DNA of 45,331 bases from Alphaproteobacteria bacterium (GTDB taxonomy: Bacteria > Pseudomonadota > Alphaproteobacteria > Micavibrionales > Micavibrionaceae), in assembly GCA_021776025.1 (NCBI GenBank), contig JAJFGR010000020.1:1-45331 (forward strand). The letters are read 5' to 3'. Positions within the stretch are counted from its first letter, which is position 1, and each line of letters begins with the position of its first letter. The notes under the pieces are model-generated. The model did no database searches and was not told the DNA's origin. It was given only the letters and a program-made list of their open reading frames with translations. Shown here one piece after another: positions 9,068 through 16,444 of this stretch. A program made the position numbers and the translations under genes.

Positions 9068-10629
9068 TAGTGAGCTATTCCTCCAAACCTACTATTAAAT
9101 TGTATATGTTGTTGTCTCTTAAATCTATTAGCCATCTTATCAGAAGGAGGCTTTGCTAGATCTATGGCTGCTGTTAAAGCATCCTTAATATCATCATGCT
9201 CTGGTTTCGCTGAGGTTAATTCATCCTCAAGCATCTGACAGTTACCACCTTTGTAGTGCCATATCTTACCATCTGCATAACGTGGCTCAAGTGCTGCCAT
9301 CATTCTTTCTTCTTTTGATCCTGTGTAGCGATTAGGATTATGTTCTTCTATTCTGAATACAAATCCGTTCTCTGCCCTAAGATCTTTAATCTGTTCTACG
9401 ATTGCTTTCTGTGCTGCAGTTGTTTCTGCTGCTATCTTAATCCATCCCCACTTAACATAGGAATTAGCAACATGATCAAACATAACTGAAGGCTTTACTG
9501 TCTTGAATCTATCTATATCTAACACATAGATATTCTTCTCAGAGTCTATACCTATTGTTACTATAGCACAAAAGTCAGCAGCTCTACTTAATGAGTATGC
9601 AAAGTCAACCGCTGCATAAACATTTAATGGAATGTTTCCATAGAACCATTTACCATTCTTTATATATACCTTTGATTGATCGTAGTATGCAAAGGTATCT
9701 GCTGTAATATTAGAACCAAAAGGATCTGTTGGATCATTGTAGTACTGTGCATAGAACTGTGATTGATCTAGATACTTTGCTTTCTTTCTAGCTCTCTCAC
9801 TGATATCGAATCCAAAGATTCTACCATCATGTCTCTTTTGCTTCGGCCATAAGTACTGACCAGTACCATCCCTGCCGGGACTATCTTCTAATACTTTTTC
9901 AAATACTTCATATACAGGAACACTACCTAAATACTCTCCATCTTCATTATAAGTATCTTCTTCCATCCCAATAAGATCATTGTATAGATCGTTGTGATGA
10001 TACCGTGTACCTACTGCCCATTCCTGTGATCCTGTTGTTTCAATAGATGCCAGTAATGAGTATGCTGATTTAACTTGATCTCGTTGAGTAGCATTATATG
10101 CATTCTCTTTTACCACGACATCATCGAGTACAGCAACATTAAAGTGTAGTCCTGTAATATTTTTAGTCAAGCCACAAGTACTAATACTTGCATCTCGAAC
10201 TTGTTCTTTCTTTCTAAGAGGGTGATCTACAGCTATCTCATCTGCATTCCATAATTCCCTTTTGGCTTTCTGAGTATGTACCATCTCAGGCCAATACCTT
10301 CTATAGTTTCTAGAAGTTAATATTGTCTTAATCATAGACAATTGTTTCTGTGCTAGTGATGCTGTAGCTGACATATAAAGAAATGTCAACCAAGGTCTAC
10401 GGGTTAATTCCCATGCTACCCTATACGCTATCATAGCACTCTTCTGATGATCACGAGGCATCAATGCTAGTTGATGATCCTTAGCATCCTCTCTAGTCCA
10501 CCAACTAATTAAGTCACCATGTACGTGACCTAGAACTCTATGAGGAGCTATCAATGCTATAAAATATTTAAGATCGGCCTCAGCCGCTTCTCGAATCTTC
10601 TGTATCTTAGCATCATGTTTAGCTGTCAA
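9067..10629 (-). CDS. terL: Large terminase subunit (520 aa)
   Basis: It is the packaging ATPase and nuclease. The Walker A region is divergent (MPRDHQKS, residues 57-64), Walker B is VAVLDD (165-170), and a motif with VGTRYHHNDLY lies near 216. The nuclease domain shows the first acidic residue in AAVDFAYSLSRAADF (about 335-349) and a late DDIKDAL (about 488). These match the T7/SIO1-type terminases. It overlaps the small subunit by 11 bases and the portal by one. Confidence 0.92.
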   Translation of the reverse strand: MTAKHDAKIQKIREAAEADLKYFIALIAPHRVLGHVHGDLISWWTREDAKDHQLALMPRDHQKSAMIAYRVAWELTRRPWLTFLYMSATASLAQKQLSMIKTILTSRNYRRYWPEMVHTQKAKRELWNADEIAVDHPLRKKEQVRDASISTCGLTKNITGLHFNVAVLDDVVVKENAYNATQRDQVKSAYSLLASIETTGSQEWAVGTRYHHNDLYNDLIGMEEDTYNEDGEYLGSVPVYEVFEKVLEDSPGRDGTGQYLWPKQKRHDGRIFGFDISERARKKAKYLDQSQFYAQYYNDPTDPFGSNITADTFAYYDQSKVYIKNGKWFYGNIPLNVYAAVDFAYSLSRAADFCAIVTIGIDSEKNIYVLDIDRFKTVKPSVMFDHVANSYVKWGWIKIAAETTAAQKAIVEQIKDLRAENGFVFRIEEHNPNRYTGSKEERMMAALEPRYADGKIWHYKGGNCQMLEDELTSAKPEHDDIKDALTAAIDLAKPPSDKMANRFKRQQHIQFNSRFGGIAH

Positions 10630-11110
10630 AGTTATTCATCCTATTTAAATCTTCATCCACAGCACTAGTAACTAGTCTAAGTACTTTGGCTTCTTTCTTA
10701 TTAGCATCCTCTCCTTTAGTGTCTTTCTTGTCTTTCCATTTACCTTCAGCTATCCACTTCGCAGCATTGGCTGCTGCTGCAGAGGATCCTGCGGAATGTG
10801 CTCTCATCAGCGACACGGCTTTAGATCTGATAGCCACTTCTAATTCAATACGCCATTCTTCCAGATATGGCTTAAACCAATCTGATTCACACAACACTGT
10901 CCAGTGTTTCCATGAACCTAGTAGATCCTGAGCTGCCTGATACTCAGTAGGATCTAATGATGCTAGATATATTTCTTTAGCAGAAGGTAGACCTTCATGC
11001 TCATAATCTTTTAAGGTATACTTAGGTGGATACTTATCTCGCATATCCGGTGAACTCATTTCAAAGAATAGTGCCTTGGTCAGCCACCTGCCTTGAGAGT
11101 CTTTAAACAT
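10619..11110 (-). CDS. terS: Small terminase subunit (163 aa)
   Basis: It probably recognises phage DNA for packaging. It has a short N-terminal region, a central aromatic helix segment (SWKHWTVLCESDWFKPYLEEW, split around residues 86-106) and an Ala/Ser-rich plus Lys-rich C-terminal half (about 116-145). Small subunits diverge quickly. The call rests on size, helical nature and an 11-base overlap with the large subunit. Confidence 0.75.
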   Translation of the reverse strand: MFKDSQGRWLTKALFFEMSSPDMRDKYPPKYTLKDYEHEGLPSAKEIYLASLDPTEYQAAQDLLGSWKHWTVLCESDWFKPYLEEWRIELEVAIRSKAVSLMRAHSAGSSAAAANAAKWIAEGKWKDKKDTKGEDANKKEAKVLRLVTSAVDEDLNRMNNFDS

Positions 11111-11618
11111 AAAATAATAATCCTATTAGTATTAGTACTGTTAAGTCAGCACCTCTTGCATATTCCATGAAGGCATGTTTATCCCTCATTAATGTTTGCC
11201 ACCTATAACCTGTATATGCAGATAAAGGAAAGGCAACTCCCATTAGTAATAATAAGAAGTATGTAGGAGCTGTATCATAATAATATAATTGAGCAAATCC
11301 TAGACAGCTAACTAATCCCGTCCACTTAATTCCTCTCCAAGCCATACGTAGAGGTAGATAATCTTTCTGCGGTGATAGTCTTGATACTTCATCTATAAGA
11401 GGAGTCCATGCAGGTTTCTCTCCTAAATAATAAAGTATAGAAGATGCAATCATTAGTACAGGATTATCTGGATCTACTATGTATCCTAAGTATGCACCTG
11501 TACCAAACTGTGCAGTTAAGCGTACAATCTTATATCGCCATCCTGTAGTGCCATATCTTTCTCCACCCCATATACGACTGAATATTGAAATGACAGGAAT
11601 AAGACCAATATTATACAT
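11103..11618 (-). CDS. Multi-spanning membrane protein of unknown role (171 aa)
   Basis: Hydrophobic segments around residues 1-13, 52-65, 98-113, 119-135 and 157-171 suggest four or five membrane helices. I do not recognise the family. It sits between the terminase genes and the tail-fibre group with an 8-base overlap to the small terminase. Possible roles are superinfection exclusion or a second holin; neither can be shown. Confidence 0.6.
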   Translation of the reverse strand: MYNIGLIPVISIFSRIWGGERYGTTGWRYKIVRLTAQFGTGAYLGYIVDPDNPVLMIASSILYYLGEKPAWTPLIDEVSRLSPQKDYLPLRMAWRGIKWTGLVSCLGFAQLYYYDTAPTYFLLLLMGVAFPLSAYTGYRWQTLMRDKHAFMEYARGADLTVLILIGLLFYV

Positions 11619-11956
11619 TACTTTTTAACTTTATTTCTCTTAGATTTTTTATCTGTTAATACATCTTGTGTCTTTTGTGGAAGATCAGTTAAAGCAATTG
11701 TGCCTTTAGATACTAATACATCAATTAAATCTTCTGTACTTCTAGGCATAACTTTATCTGTTTCAGCAACATCTGCTTTGACTTGCTCATTTACAAGATG
11801 TGCTGCATATTCTACTTCCCAAGTATCTACATCACTCTGAGTCAACTCAGGCAATGATTCAGGCCATGATGTTACAACACCTGCTTTTGTACAGATGCCA
11901 CCTATATTTGGATGCTTCCAAGATAGTGCTTCTGGATTATTTACTGTAATACCCAT
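11618..11956 (-). CDS. Tail-fibre-associated small protein, possibly an assembly chaperone (112 aa)
   Basis: This mixed-charge protein has two Trp residues near the N-terminus (SWKHPN and SWPESLPEL) and a helical segment WEVEYAAHLVNEQVKAD (about residues 46-62), and ends in a Lys-rich tail. Small proteins encoded after fibre genes are often fibre chaperones. This is inferred from place only. The stop overlaps the next start by one base. Confidence 0.5.
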   Translation of the reverse strand: MGITVNNPEALSWKHPNIGGICTKAGVVTSWPESLPELTQSDVDTWEVEYAAHLVNEQVKADVAETDKVMPRSTEDLIDVLVSKGTIALTDLPQKTQDVLTDKKSKRNKVKK

Positions 11957-11970
11957 AATGTTTTCTCCTA

Positions 11971-12105
11971 TTAAGAGTTTGGTTTATATTCTGTGATTGT
12001 GATTGAGGACGCCATTGTGCCGCCGTTCTTTCTCCCACCCGATGCGCCATTAAAAGTCAATGTACCTGCTAAATCCTCAACGTCTTCAAATTTTACTGTA
12101 CTCAT
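11971..12105 (-). CDS. Mini tail protein, shortened paralogue of the 170-aa tail protein (44 aa)
   Basis: The ATG at 12103-12105 overlaps the stop of the preceding tail gene (ATGA). The 44-residue product begins MSTVKFEDV, like MSTAKVDDI of its neighbour. It ends in FNGASGGRKNGGTMASSITI plus TEYKPNS, which matches the neighbour's C-terminal FNGVSGSRNQGG region and SSITITEY. The middle of the neighbour (about 125 residues) is absent. It may be an expressed minimal tip domain or a decaying copy; the intact frame and coupling favour expression. Confidence 0.6.
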   Translation of the reverse strand: MSTVKFEDVEDLAGTLTFNGASGGRKNGGTMASSITITEYKPNS

Positions 12106-12614
12106 GAGGGCTGGTACTCCGTGATTGTTATAGAACTTGCAGAGACTCCACCTTGATTTCTGCTTCCAGAAACACCATTAAAAGAGGTAGTTCCAGTGTT
12201 GTTGCATCCCAAACGTACTTTAAACGTAGTAGCAGATGTAGTTCCTGCTACCATGTAAAATGTTAAAACACCACTACCAGTCTTTGCTGCTGATTGAAGG
12301 TCAAAATAAACAACCGCTAAAGCATCCGCCACAGCATCTTGAAATAGTCCTAGTATCATTATTGGATTAGTTGCTGTACTGCCTACTACCCCACAAACAA
12401 CATCAATTTTAAGGATATTCACCACGTTTTTCGGTGTAATAGCTAGTGACATATACTGATCACCTTCAGTGTTCTGCATAATTGTGTCATCTTGAGGCAC
12501 AGTAGTCGTTCCAGTTGCTAACGCACCGTCAGTCACATTAACTACTTGAACTACTTGTTGCTTTCTGTAGTTACCCTGCCAGTCATAAATATCATCTACT
12601 TTTGCTGTACTCAT
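12102..12614 (-). CDS. Tail-fibre tip or C1q-like beta protein (170 aa)
   Basis: It is a beta-rich virion protein, probably a fibre tip or second receptor-binding piece. It shows strand-like segments such as VLTFYMVAGTTSATTFKVRL (about residues 115-134) and a C-terminus SSITITEYQPS of a kind often seen at the end of marine phage tail proteins. It directly follows the fibre gene. A 51-base piece of this gene (12208-12258) recurs at 36236-36286 in the replication arm, and its two ends recur in the 44-residue gene downstream, so the locus has been duplicated more than once. Confidence 0.65.
   Translation of the reverse strand: MSTAKVDDIYDWQGNYRKQQVVQVVNVTDGALATGTTTVPQDDTIMQNTEGDQYMSLAITPKNVVNILKIDVVCGVVGSTATNPIMILGLFQDAVADALAVVYFDLQSAAKTGSGVLTFYMVAGTTSATTFKVRLGCNNTGTTSFNGVSGSRNQGGVSASSITITEYQPS
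12208..12258 (-). repeat. 51-nt segment shared with 36236-36286 (tail gene copy)
   Basis: Read on the minus strand, this segment matches 36236-36286 of the plus strand at 47 of 51 bases by hand alignment. It encodes YMVAGTTSATTFKVRLG in both places, in frame. Confidence 0.9.
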
Positions 12615-13544
12615 TTATACCACCGTCCAAGTTGAACCAGATGTAATAGTTATAGTGTCACCGCTACTTACAGTAAATGGACCTGCTGTTACTAAATTTT
12701 CATCAGCAGCAGTTGTGTAATCTCCTGCTGTTGCTGTCTTATTTGCAAAGCCAATAATGTTACCACCAGCATCTTCTTCACCACCACCTGTTCCACCAGA
12801 TATAGCTGACCCAGATGCTAGTGCATAACTTGTACATCTCCAGTTCCCTGAAGCATACTCTACAAATTCAAACTCATCACCTGCTGCAGTTGTTATATTA
12901 GCTGCACCCGGTAATATTAAATTAGTTGCATGATGTGTTAATGTAAGGATACCATCAAAATGTAATTTAACAACAGTACCTATACCCATAGTATCAAGGC
13001 TAGTTACTGTAGTTGTACCTGTTACATCAAAGTAGTTACCATCTGTTATCAATGGTAAGGCTGTAGCACTAGCTACATCTGCGCCTTTCGATAAAGTAAT
13101 ACTACAAGCAGACATAACTATATCACCCGTCATAGTACCACCAGCTAATGGTAGTCCACCGAGATTACTTAGTGCTGTTGAAGCACTTGCTACATCACTT
13201 AAATTATTTGCTGCTGTAAGAAATGATGTTATGGTTCCCCAAGAAGCAGTACTACCATCTGTAGTTAAATACTTTCCTGAGTTACCTGTTTGATCTGGTA
13301 ATCCTGCAGCCACTACTGCACTGACATCTGCTAATCTAGCAGCATCATTAGGGTCTACAGGAGTAGCTAAATTGATAACCTTATTCGAGTTCATATCAAT
13401 ATTCGCAGACATCTGATTAGGTGATGTTCCATCTAAGGAAAGCACATTATCAAATGCATCTGCTAGCGTACTAAAGTTACTATTGAATAGTGCTTTATTA
13501 CCTAGCTGCGATGTGATACTACTTACGCTTACTTTTGTTCCCAT
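12615..13544 (-). CDS. Tail fibre or receptor-binding protein (309 aa)
   Basis: The N-terminal half has the classic fibre pattern: an FNSNFSTLADAFDNVLSLDG segment (residues 19-38), MNSNKVINLATPVDPNDAAR (51-70) and LAGGTMTGDIVMSA (about 133-146), all typical of phage fibre shafts. The C-terminal part is Gly/Thr-rich and beta-rich with a glycine linker (SGGTGGGEEDAGG, about 251-263) before a last small domain. It should bind the host surface. It is short for a complete fibre, and the following 170-residue gene may supply more of the tip. It overlaps the upstream gene by 26 bases. Confidence 0.8.
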   Translation of the reverse strand: MGTKVSVSSITSQLGNKALFNSNFSTLADAFDNVLSLDGTSPNQMSANIDMNSNKVINLATPVDPNDAARLADVSAVVAAGLPDQTGNSGKYLTTDGSTASWGTITSFLTAANNLSDVASASTALSNLGGLPLAGGTMTGDIVMSACSITLSKGADVASATALPLITDGNYFDVTGTTTVTSLDTMGIGTVVKLHFDGILTLTHHATNLILPGAANITTAAGDEFEFVEYASGNWRCTSYALASGSAISGGTGGGEEDAGGNIIGFANKTATAGDYTTAADENLVTAGPFTVSSGDTITITSGSTWTVV

Positions 13545-13881
13545 ATATGTGAGCCTCTACGCATGACTGGTATTGATACTCAGCCACTTCATTTATGTTA
13601 TTATATTTATTATCCGCATATAAGTAACTTGCAATTATCTCTATACGTTTGTACACAATGACAGAATGATAATCATTACGATCTACCTCTGGTAAGATCA
13701 GCTTCATAAATTCTTCTACTGAATCTTTCTTTTCTGTCTTAATCATTATTCCCGTCGTATATACATAATCTGCTAGAGCTATGCATTTCGCGTGAATTTT
13801 TTCATTCTGGTAATCGTTCTCGGCGTAAGCCGCGCTGCCGAGTAAGACGCTTAGCAGCGTCGCTATAAGTATCTTCTTCAT
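13519..13881 (-). CDS. Exported periplasmic protein (120 aa)
   Basis: A clear Sec signal peptide is present: MKK, a hydrophobic core, then SAAYA followed by E at about residues 17-22. The mature part is about 99 residues, mixed alpha-helical, with two cysteines (about 33 and 107) that could form a disulfide. I do not recognise the family. It lies between the lysis cassette and the fibre gene, so a role in lysis or envelope modification is possible. Its ATG overlaps the stop of a small upstream gene. Confidence 0.6.
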   Translation of the reverse strand: MKKILIATLLSVLLGSAAYAENDYQNEKIHAKCIALADYVYTTGIMIKTEKKDSVEEFMKLILPEVDRNDYHSVIVYKRIEIIASYLYADNKYNNINEVAEYQYQSCVEAHIYGNKSKRK

Positions 13882-14018
13882 AGTTTATTCTTTGGTCTCG
13901 GAGATTTACTTGGTATACCTATGCCTCTAGATAAGTTAAGACTCTGTGTACGCGCCGTAGGCACTACTACTTGTCTAGCTGTATCTTTAAAATGTTTGAC
14001 TGTTATAGGGTTTATCAC
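13878..14018 (-). CDS. Tiny basic protein, GTG start (46 aa)
   Basis: An intact frame begins with GTG at 14016-14018, preceded by GAGG at 9 bases, and its TGA overlaps the next ATG (ATGA). It overlaps the end of the lipoprotein gene. The product is basic, with no membrane segment, and has a Pro/Lys-rich end (PSKSPRPKNK). The function is unknown. The ribosome site and the coupled stop support a real gene. Confidence 0.5.
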   Translation of the reverse strand: MINPITVKHFKDTARQVVVPTARTQSLNLSRGIGIPSKSPRPKNKL

Positions 14019-14214
14019 AAGTACAATCCTCTTCTATATCCTTGAGGTACTCTGGCTCAGGTATTACCCAAGCTGGGTATTCAAGTTTATCTTTATTAAT
14101 TTCTTTCTTGACATCACTCTTCTGATCTTGACTAGCAAGGAGTGCAATAGCACTACAACCTGCTAATACGACAAGTAGCCCTAAGAATACTCCCTGTAGA
14201 AAACCTTGTCTCAT
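13987..14214 (-). CDS. Small lipoprotein, possible spanin component (75 aa)
   Basis: The start at 14214 makes an ATGA overlap with the holin-like gene; a longer frame to 14310 lies inside that gene and is unlikely. The N-terminus is a lipoprotein signal: a hydrophobic stretch and a lipobox LAGC with Cys at residue 20. The rest is charged then Pro/Glu-rich and ends with a CTC motif. Its place after a holin suggests an outer-membrane spanin subunit, but it is not especially proline-rich and no inner-membrane partner is obvious. Confidence 0.6.
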   Translation of the reverse strand: MRQGFLQGVFLGLLVVLAGCSAIALLASQDQKSDVKKEINKDKLEYPAWVIPEPEYLKDIEEDCTCDKPYNSQTF

Positions 14215-14642
14215 CGTCTTGTTACCGCCCCACCGAGATAGAAACCTATCACAGAGGAGACCAAATGTGTGTCTAATGGAGTGATGACTATACCGTGCAT
14301 CGCCTTCCATGTGAATACTTCCCGTCCTTCAATGAAAAGGAATCCGGGATTAAATGATGTCCATCCAACCCATACATCCATCCAAGGTGCAAGGACTGGT
14401 ATTACTTTAGGCCATACTACAACTGCTAATAAACCAACGACTGCAATGAATCCTCTGACCCATTGTACTTTGGGATTATCATATTCCCTAGCTTCCTGAT
14501 ACAAATCACCTTCTGCTCTCATACCTTTAATCATGAGATTGGTTTGTTGTTCTTTAGCTTTTAGTGACTGGCTCCATAGAGAGAGTACTCCCGATAGTAA
14601 AGCGGATCCAATCATTGTCATTAATTCAGCAGGTATGCCCAT
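14211..14642 (-). CDS. Holin-like membrane protein, 3-TM type (143 aa)
   Basis: Three hydrophobic segments are visible: about residues 5-25, 62-85 and 125-140. The first is followed by a charged helix (KAKEQQTNLMIKGMRAEGDL, about 28-47). The general pattern resembles the 3-TM holins of gene transfer agents and related phages. It heads a cassette with a lipoprotein and an exported protein. The alternative is an unrelated membrane protein. It ends with an ATGA overlap to the lipoprotein gene. Confidence 0.6.
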   Translation of the reverse strand: MGIPAELMTMIGSALLSGVLSLWSQSLKAKEQQTNLMIKGMRAEGDLYQEAREYDNPKVQWVRGFIAVVGLLAVVVWPKVIPVLAPWMDVWVGWTSFNPGFLFIEGREVFTWKAMHGIVITPLDTHLVSSVIGFYLGGAVTRR

Positions 14643-14869
14643 TATTGTTCCTCAATATTCTTCATAGCTAGAGCCTTCCAGTACTCGACTCTATCCGTTT
14701 CTAATTCTTTCAACCTGTTGTTGATATCTTTTAAGTCAGTATCCATGTCTTCCATGTACTGACGTATCTTTCCTAACTCGCGTCCAGCGTTAAACATAAA
14801 GACAAAGCCAGTTATAACTGAACCTATCACTGCTGCTATAATTGTCCAGATGTTTAATAAATCATCCAT
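14642..14869 (-). CDS. Small membrane protein with coiled coil (75 aa)
   Basis: One N-terminal membrane helix (about residues 5-27) is followed by a charged coiled coil (about 33-62). An upstream ATG at 14884 adds five residues, but the ATG at 14869 overlaps the stop of the preceding small zinc-ribbon gene and is preferred. The topology resembles inner-membrane spanins or accessory lysis proteins, and the stop is one base from the holin-like start. An i-spanin partner of the nearby lipoprotein is a reasonable guess. Confidence 0.6.
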   Translation of the reverse strand: MDDLLNIWTIIAAVIGSVITGFVFMFNAGRELGKIRQYMEDMDTDLKDINNRLKELETDRVEYWKALAMKNIEEQ

Positions 14870-15008
14870 TATTATTATTCTCATGATGTTGTAAAGAGCA
14901 ACCGGGGGAACAATAGATTGCTACAATCTGTTTGTATTCTACCTTCTGATATAAGATTTCCCCCATAGGGATCAATTGAGAACAATTGCTACAGGGGATA
15001 TGTATCAT
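14862..15008 (-). CDS. Small zinc-ribbon-like protein (48 aa)
   Basis: This intact frame begins at the ATG at 15006-15008. It has C6-S-N-C9 and C33-S-P-G-C37, a CxxC/CxxxC arrangement that could bind one zinc. The end is His/Asn-rich. There is no clear ribosome site, which lowers confidence. Its stop overlaps the next gene's ATG by 8 bases, and it fills a gap that would otherwise be unusually long for this arm. Confidence 0.45.
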   Translation of the reverse strand: MIHIPCSNCSQLIPMGEILYQKVEYKQIVAIYCSPGCSLQHHENNNNG

Positions 15009-15030
15009 AGGAGATATGATATGGAAACTA

Positions 15031-15354
15031 TTATGCGTCAGCCATTAAGCCATGGGCTTCTAGTACATCTAGAATTGCATTGATCTTTGTCTTATGTGCA
15101 TCTAAATCCGCTACTACCTCTGCTTGAAAGTCTTCTACATTTGCTGCAAACTGTCCAAGCTCTGCTACTGTAGGTACAGCACCAGAAGCAATAGTTTGTG
15201 TGTCTGCTGCCGTAGGCGCATTAGCTGTGAAAGTAATTGCTAGATTAGTTGCGGTAGTTGCCGCTGCATCTGCTACATTGGATTGCTGAGAAGCAATTAA
15301 CGGATTATCATTACCATCCGCCATCTGTGAATTTTGTTTATCTGGGTTTGCCAT
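15031..15354 (-). CDS. Ala/Thr-rich small virion-like protein (107 aa)
   Basis: It has a polar N-terminus, an Ala/Thr-rich middle (about residues 28-60) and a helical C-terminus (VEDFQAEVVADLDAHKTKIN, about 72-91). This looks like a small head fibre or decoration protein, but I cannot match a family. It is the second gene of the leftward arm. Confidence 0.55.
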   Translation of the reverse strand: MANPDKQNSQMADGNDNPLIASQQSNVADAAATTATNLAITFTANAPTAADTQTIASGAVPTVAELGQFAANVEDFQAEVVADLDAHKTKINAILDVLEAHGLMADA

Positions 15355-15387
15355 TTAATTATCCTCGAAGATTTATTTATTATTTAT

Positions 15388-15516
15388 TTAGCCTAGAGCG
15401 ACTAGGACTAACCATACTGCTACGAAACATACTGCTACCTTGGCAACCTTTGGAAGGTTAGACCAATAATCTTTTACTGTCGTCACTACTGTCGGCCATT
15501 TATTCTTGTCTGTCAT
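15388..15516 (-). CDS. Tiny membrane protein, first gene of the leftward arm (42 aa)
   Basis: A longer frame opens at 15717 but lacks a ribosome site. At 15514-15516 an ATG is preceded by AGGA at 7 bases, giving a 42-residue protein with one C-terminal membrane helix (about residues 24-41). Single-helix proteins at this position may act in lysis or exclusion; the function is unknown. Confidence 0.5.
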   Translation of the reverse strand: MTDKNKWPTVVTTVKDYWSNLPKVAKVAVCFVAVWLVLVALG

Positions 15517-15769
15517 GGGGGAATCCTGTATTGTAATTTGTGGATCTTGGATAAATGAAAAGTAATCATCAAAGAGATATAGCTCTTCAAATGTAAGATC
15601 CGTTGAATCATCCAGTACATCATCTGTACTTATGCCCCCTGAAAGGGGAATCATAGAATTAAATACAGATAGATCTGCATATTGATTTGAAAGTGTTCTG
15701 CATGATTGATTGTTCATGGGGTATTAGACCAGTAGATATTCAAATAGTTCCCCGATCTATAGAAAAAAT

Positions 15770-15798
15770 ATCATAGATTTTGGTGAGCTGTATTGCAA
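15770..15798 (-). promoter_or_regulatory. Sigma70-type promoter driving the leftward virion arm
   Basis: On the minus strand a TTGCAA -35 element (15793-15798) is separated by exactly 17 bases from a TATGAT -10 element (15770-15775). Transcription would start near 15763, about 250 bases upstream of the first gene. It is the best promoter match in this region. Host RNA polymerase is expected to use it because no phage polymerase is encoded. Confidence 0.55.
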
Positions 15799-15859
15799 TA
15801 GGAATGCTCTCCCCAACCCCCCTATATGCAAATCGGAATCATTCTCATTTCCATTTGCT

Positions 15860-15887
15860 TTTACATTATCTTTTTCATGGGGATAAT
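15860..15887 (+). promoter_or_regulatory. Possible rightward promoter
   Basis: TTTACA (15860-15865), a 16-base spacer and GATAAT (15882-15887) each match the sigma70 consensus at five of six bases. It would make a leader of about 550 bases before the first rightward gene and it overlaps a DnaA-box-like site, so it is uncertain. Confidence 0.3.
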
Positions 15888-16086
15888 TATTCTCCAGTAG
15901 ATAATACGAATCATTCCCATTTAGATTTAGATTTCCCTTCAGGGAATAATCAATCAATCACATAGGGGATAATCTATATATATTATATTATATATATTAT
16001 ATAACTATATGATATTGGGGGGATTATTATATATTATATATATAGTATATATATTATATGTATATATATTATATATATACGTTAAT

Positions 16087-16103
16087 AGGTTAATGCTTAA
16101 CCT
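16087..16103. repeat. Perfect 7-3-7 inverted repeat
   Basis: AGGTTAA, TGC, TTAACCT form a perfect palindrome with a 3-base centre, right after the A/T segment. It could be an operator for a dimeric protein. Confidence 0.5.
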
Positions 16104-16170
16104 TTAAACATCCAGTTAATATCCTGATTAATATACTGTTTATTATCCCTGTTATTATACTGTTGATATC

Positions 16171-16240
16171 TCGACACATACTGTCGATTATTCGACACCT
16201 TAACTGCTTGATTCTATGGGGATAATTATTTACCTGTCGA
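16171..16240. repeat. Cluster of TCGACA/TGTCGA half-sites
   Basis: TCGACA at 16171-16176 and 16192-16197 and TGTCGA at 16182-16187 and 16235-16240 make two nested inverted repeats with 5- and 4-base spacers plus one outlying half-site. This looks like an operator or iteron array for a phage or host DNA-binding protein. Confidence 0.5.
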
Positions 16241-16444
16241 TATATCGTCACTTTCTGTCATTATCTCATCAGTTCTATTTAAGGCTATTCATGAGGATAA
16301 TGCTCTAAGTTATTGATTCTATTCATTTGGGGATAATTGGCACACTAACTGCATTGTATCTCCCGACAACGGCATTATTGTTGCGGCACTCATACTGCCT
16401 CTCTCTTATGCCTACATTCAATATCATCAGTAAGGAGATTTACT

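Larger units (their letters stand above)
15878..16336. promoter_or_regulatory. Candidate replication origin: DnaA-box-like sites flanking an AT-rich segment
   Basis: On the minus strand TTATCCCCA occurs at 15878-15886, 16217-16225 and 16328-16336, and TTATCCTCA at 16292-16300. Each differs by one base from the DnaA box TTATCCACA. A weaker copy, TTATCCCCT, lies at 15964-15972. Between them is an almost pure A/T segment (15975-16080) that could unwind easily. Such an arrangement resembles DnaA-dependent origins, but binding is inferred. Confidence 0.45.
15517..16444. other. Divergent non-coding control region between the two arms
   Basis: No convincing gene is present. The stretch holds a leftward promoter (15770-15798), DnaA-box-like 9-mers, about 105 bases of nearly pure A/T (15975-16080), a perfect 7-3-7 inverted repeat and a cluster of TCGACA/TGTCGA sites. 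Frames here lack ribosome sites. The arms diverge from this point, so it is the natural candidate for early and late promoters and for the replication origin. Confidence 0.75.

Noticed and set aside
15757..15957. 66-codon minus-strand frame upstream of the virion arm
   Set aside because: It needs a TTG start without a ribosome site, and the predicted leftward promoter lies inside it.
15780..15965. 61-codon plus-strand frame in the control region
   Set aside because: No ribosome site, His/Asn-rich low-complexity product from repeated DNA.
15860..16340. CRISPR array
   Set aside because: The repeated GGGGATAAT-type units are short and irregularly spaced with no constant spacers.
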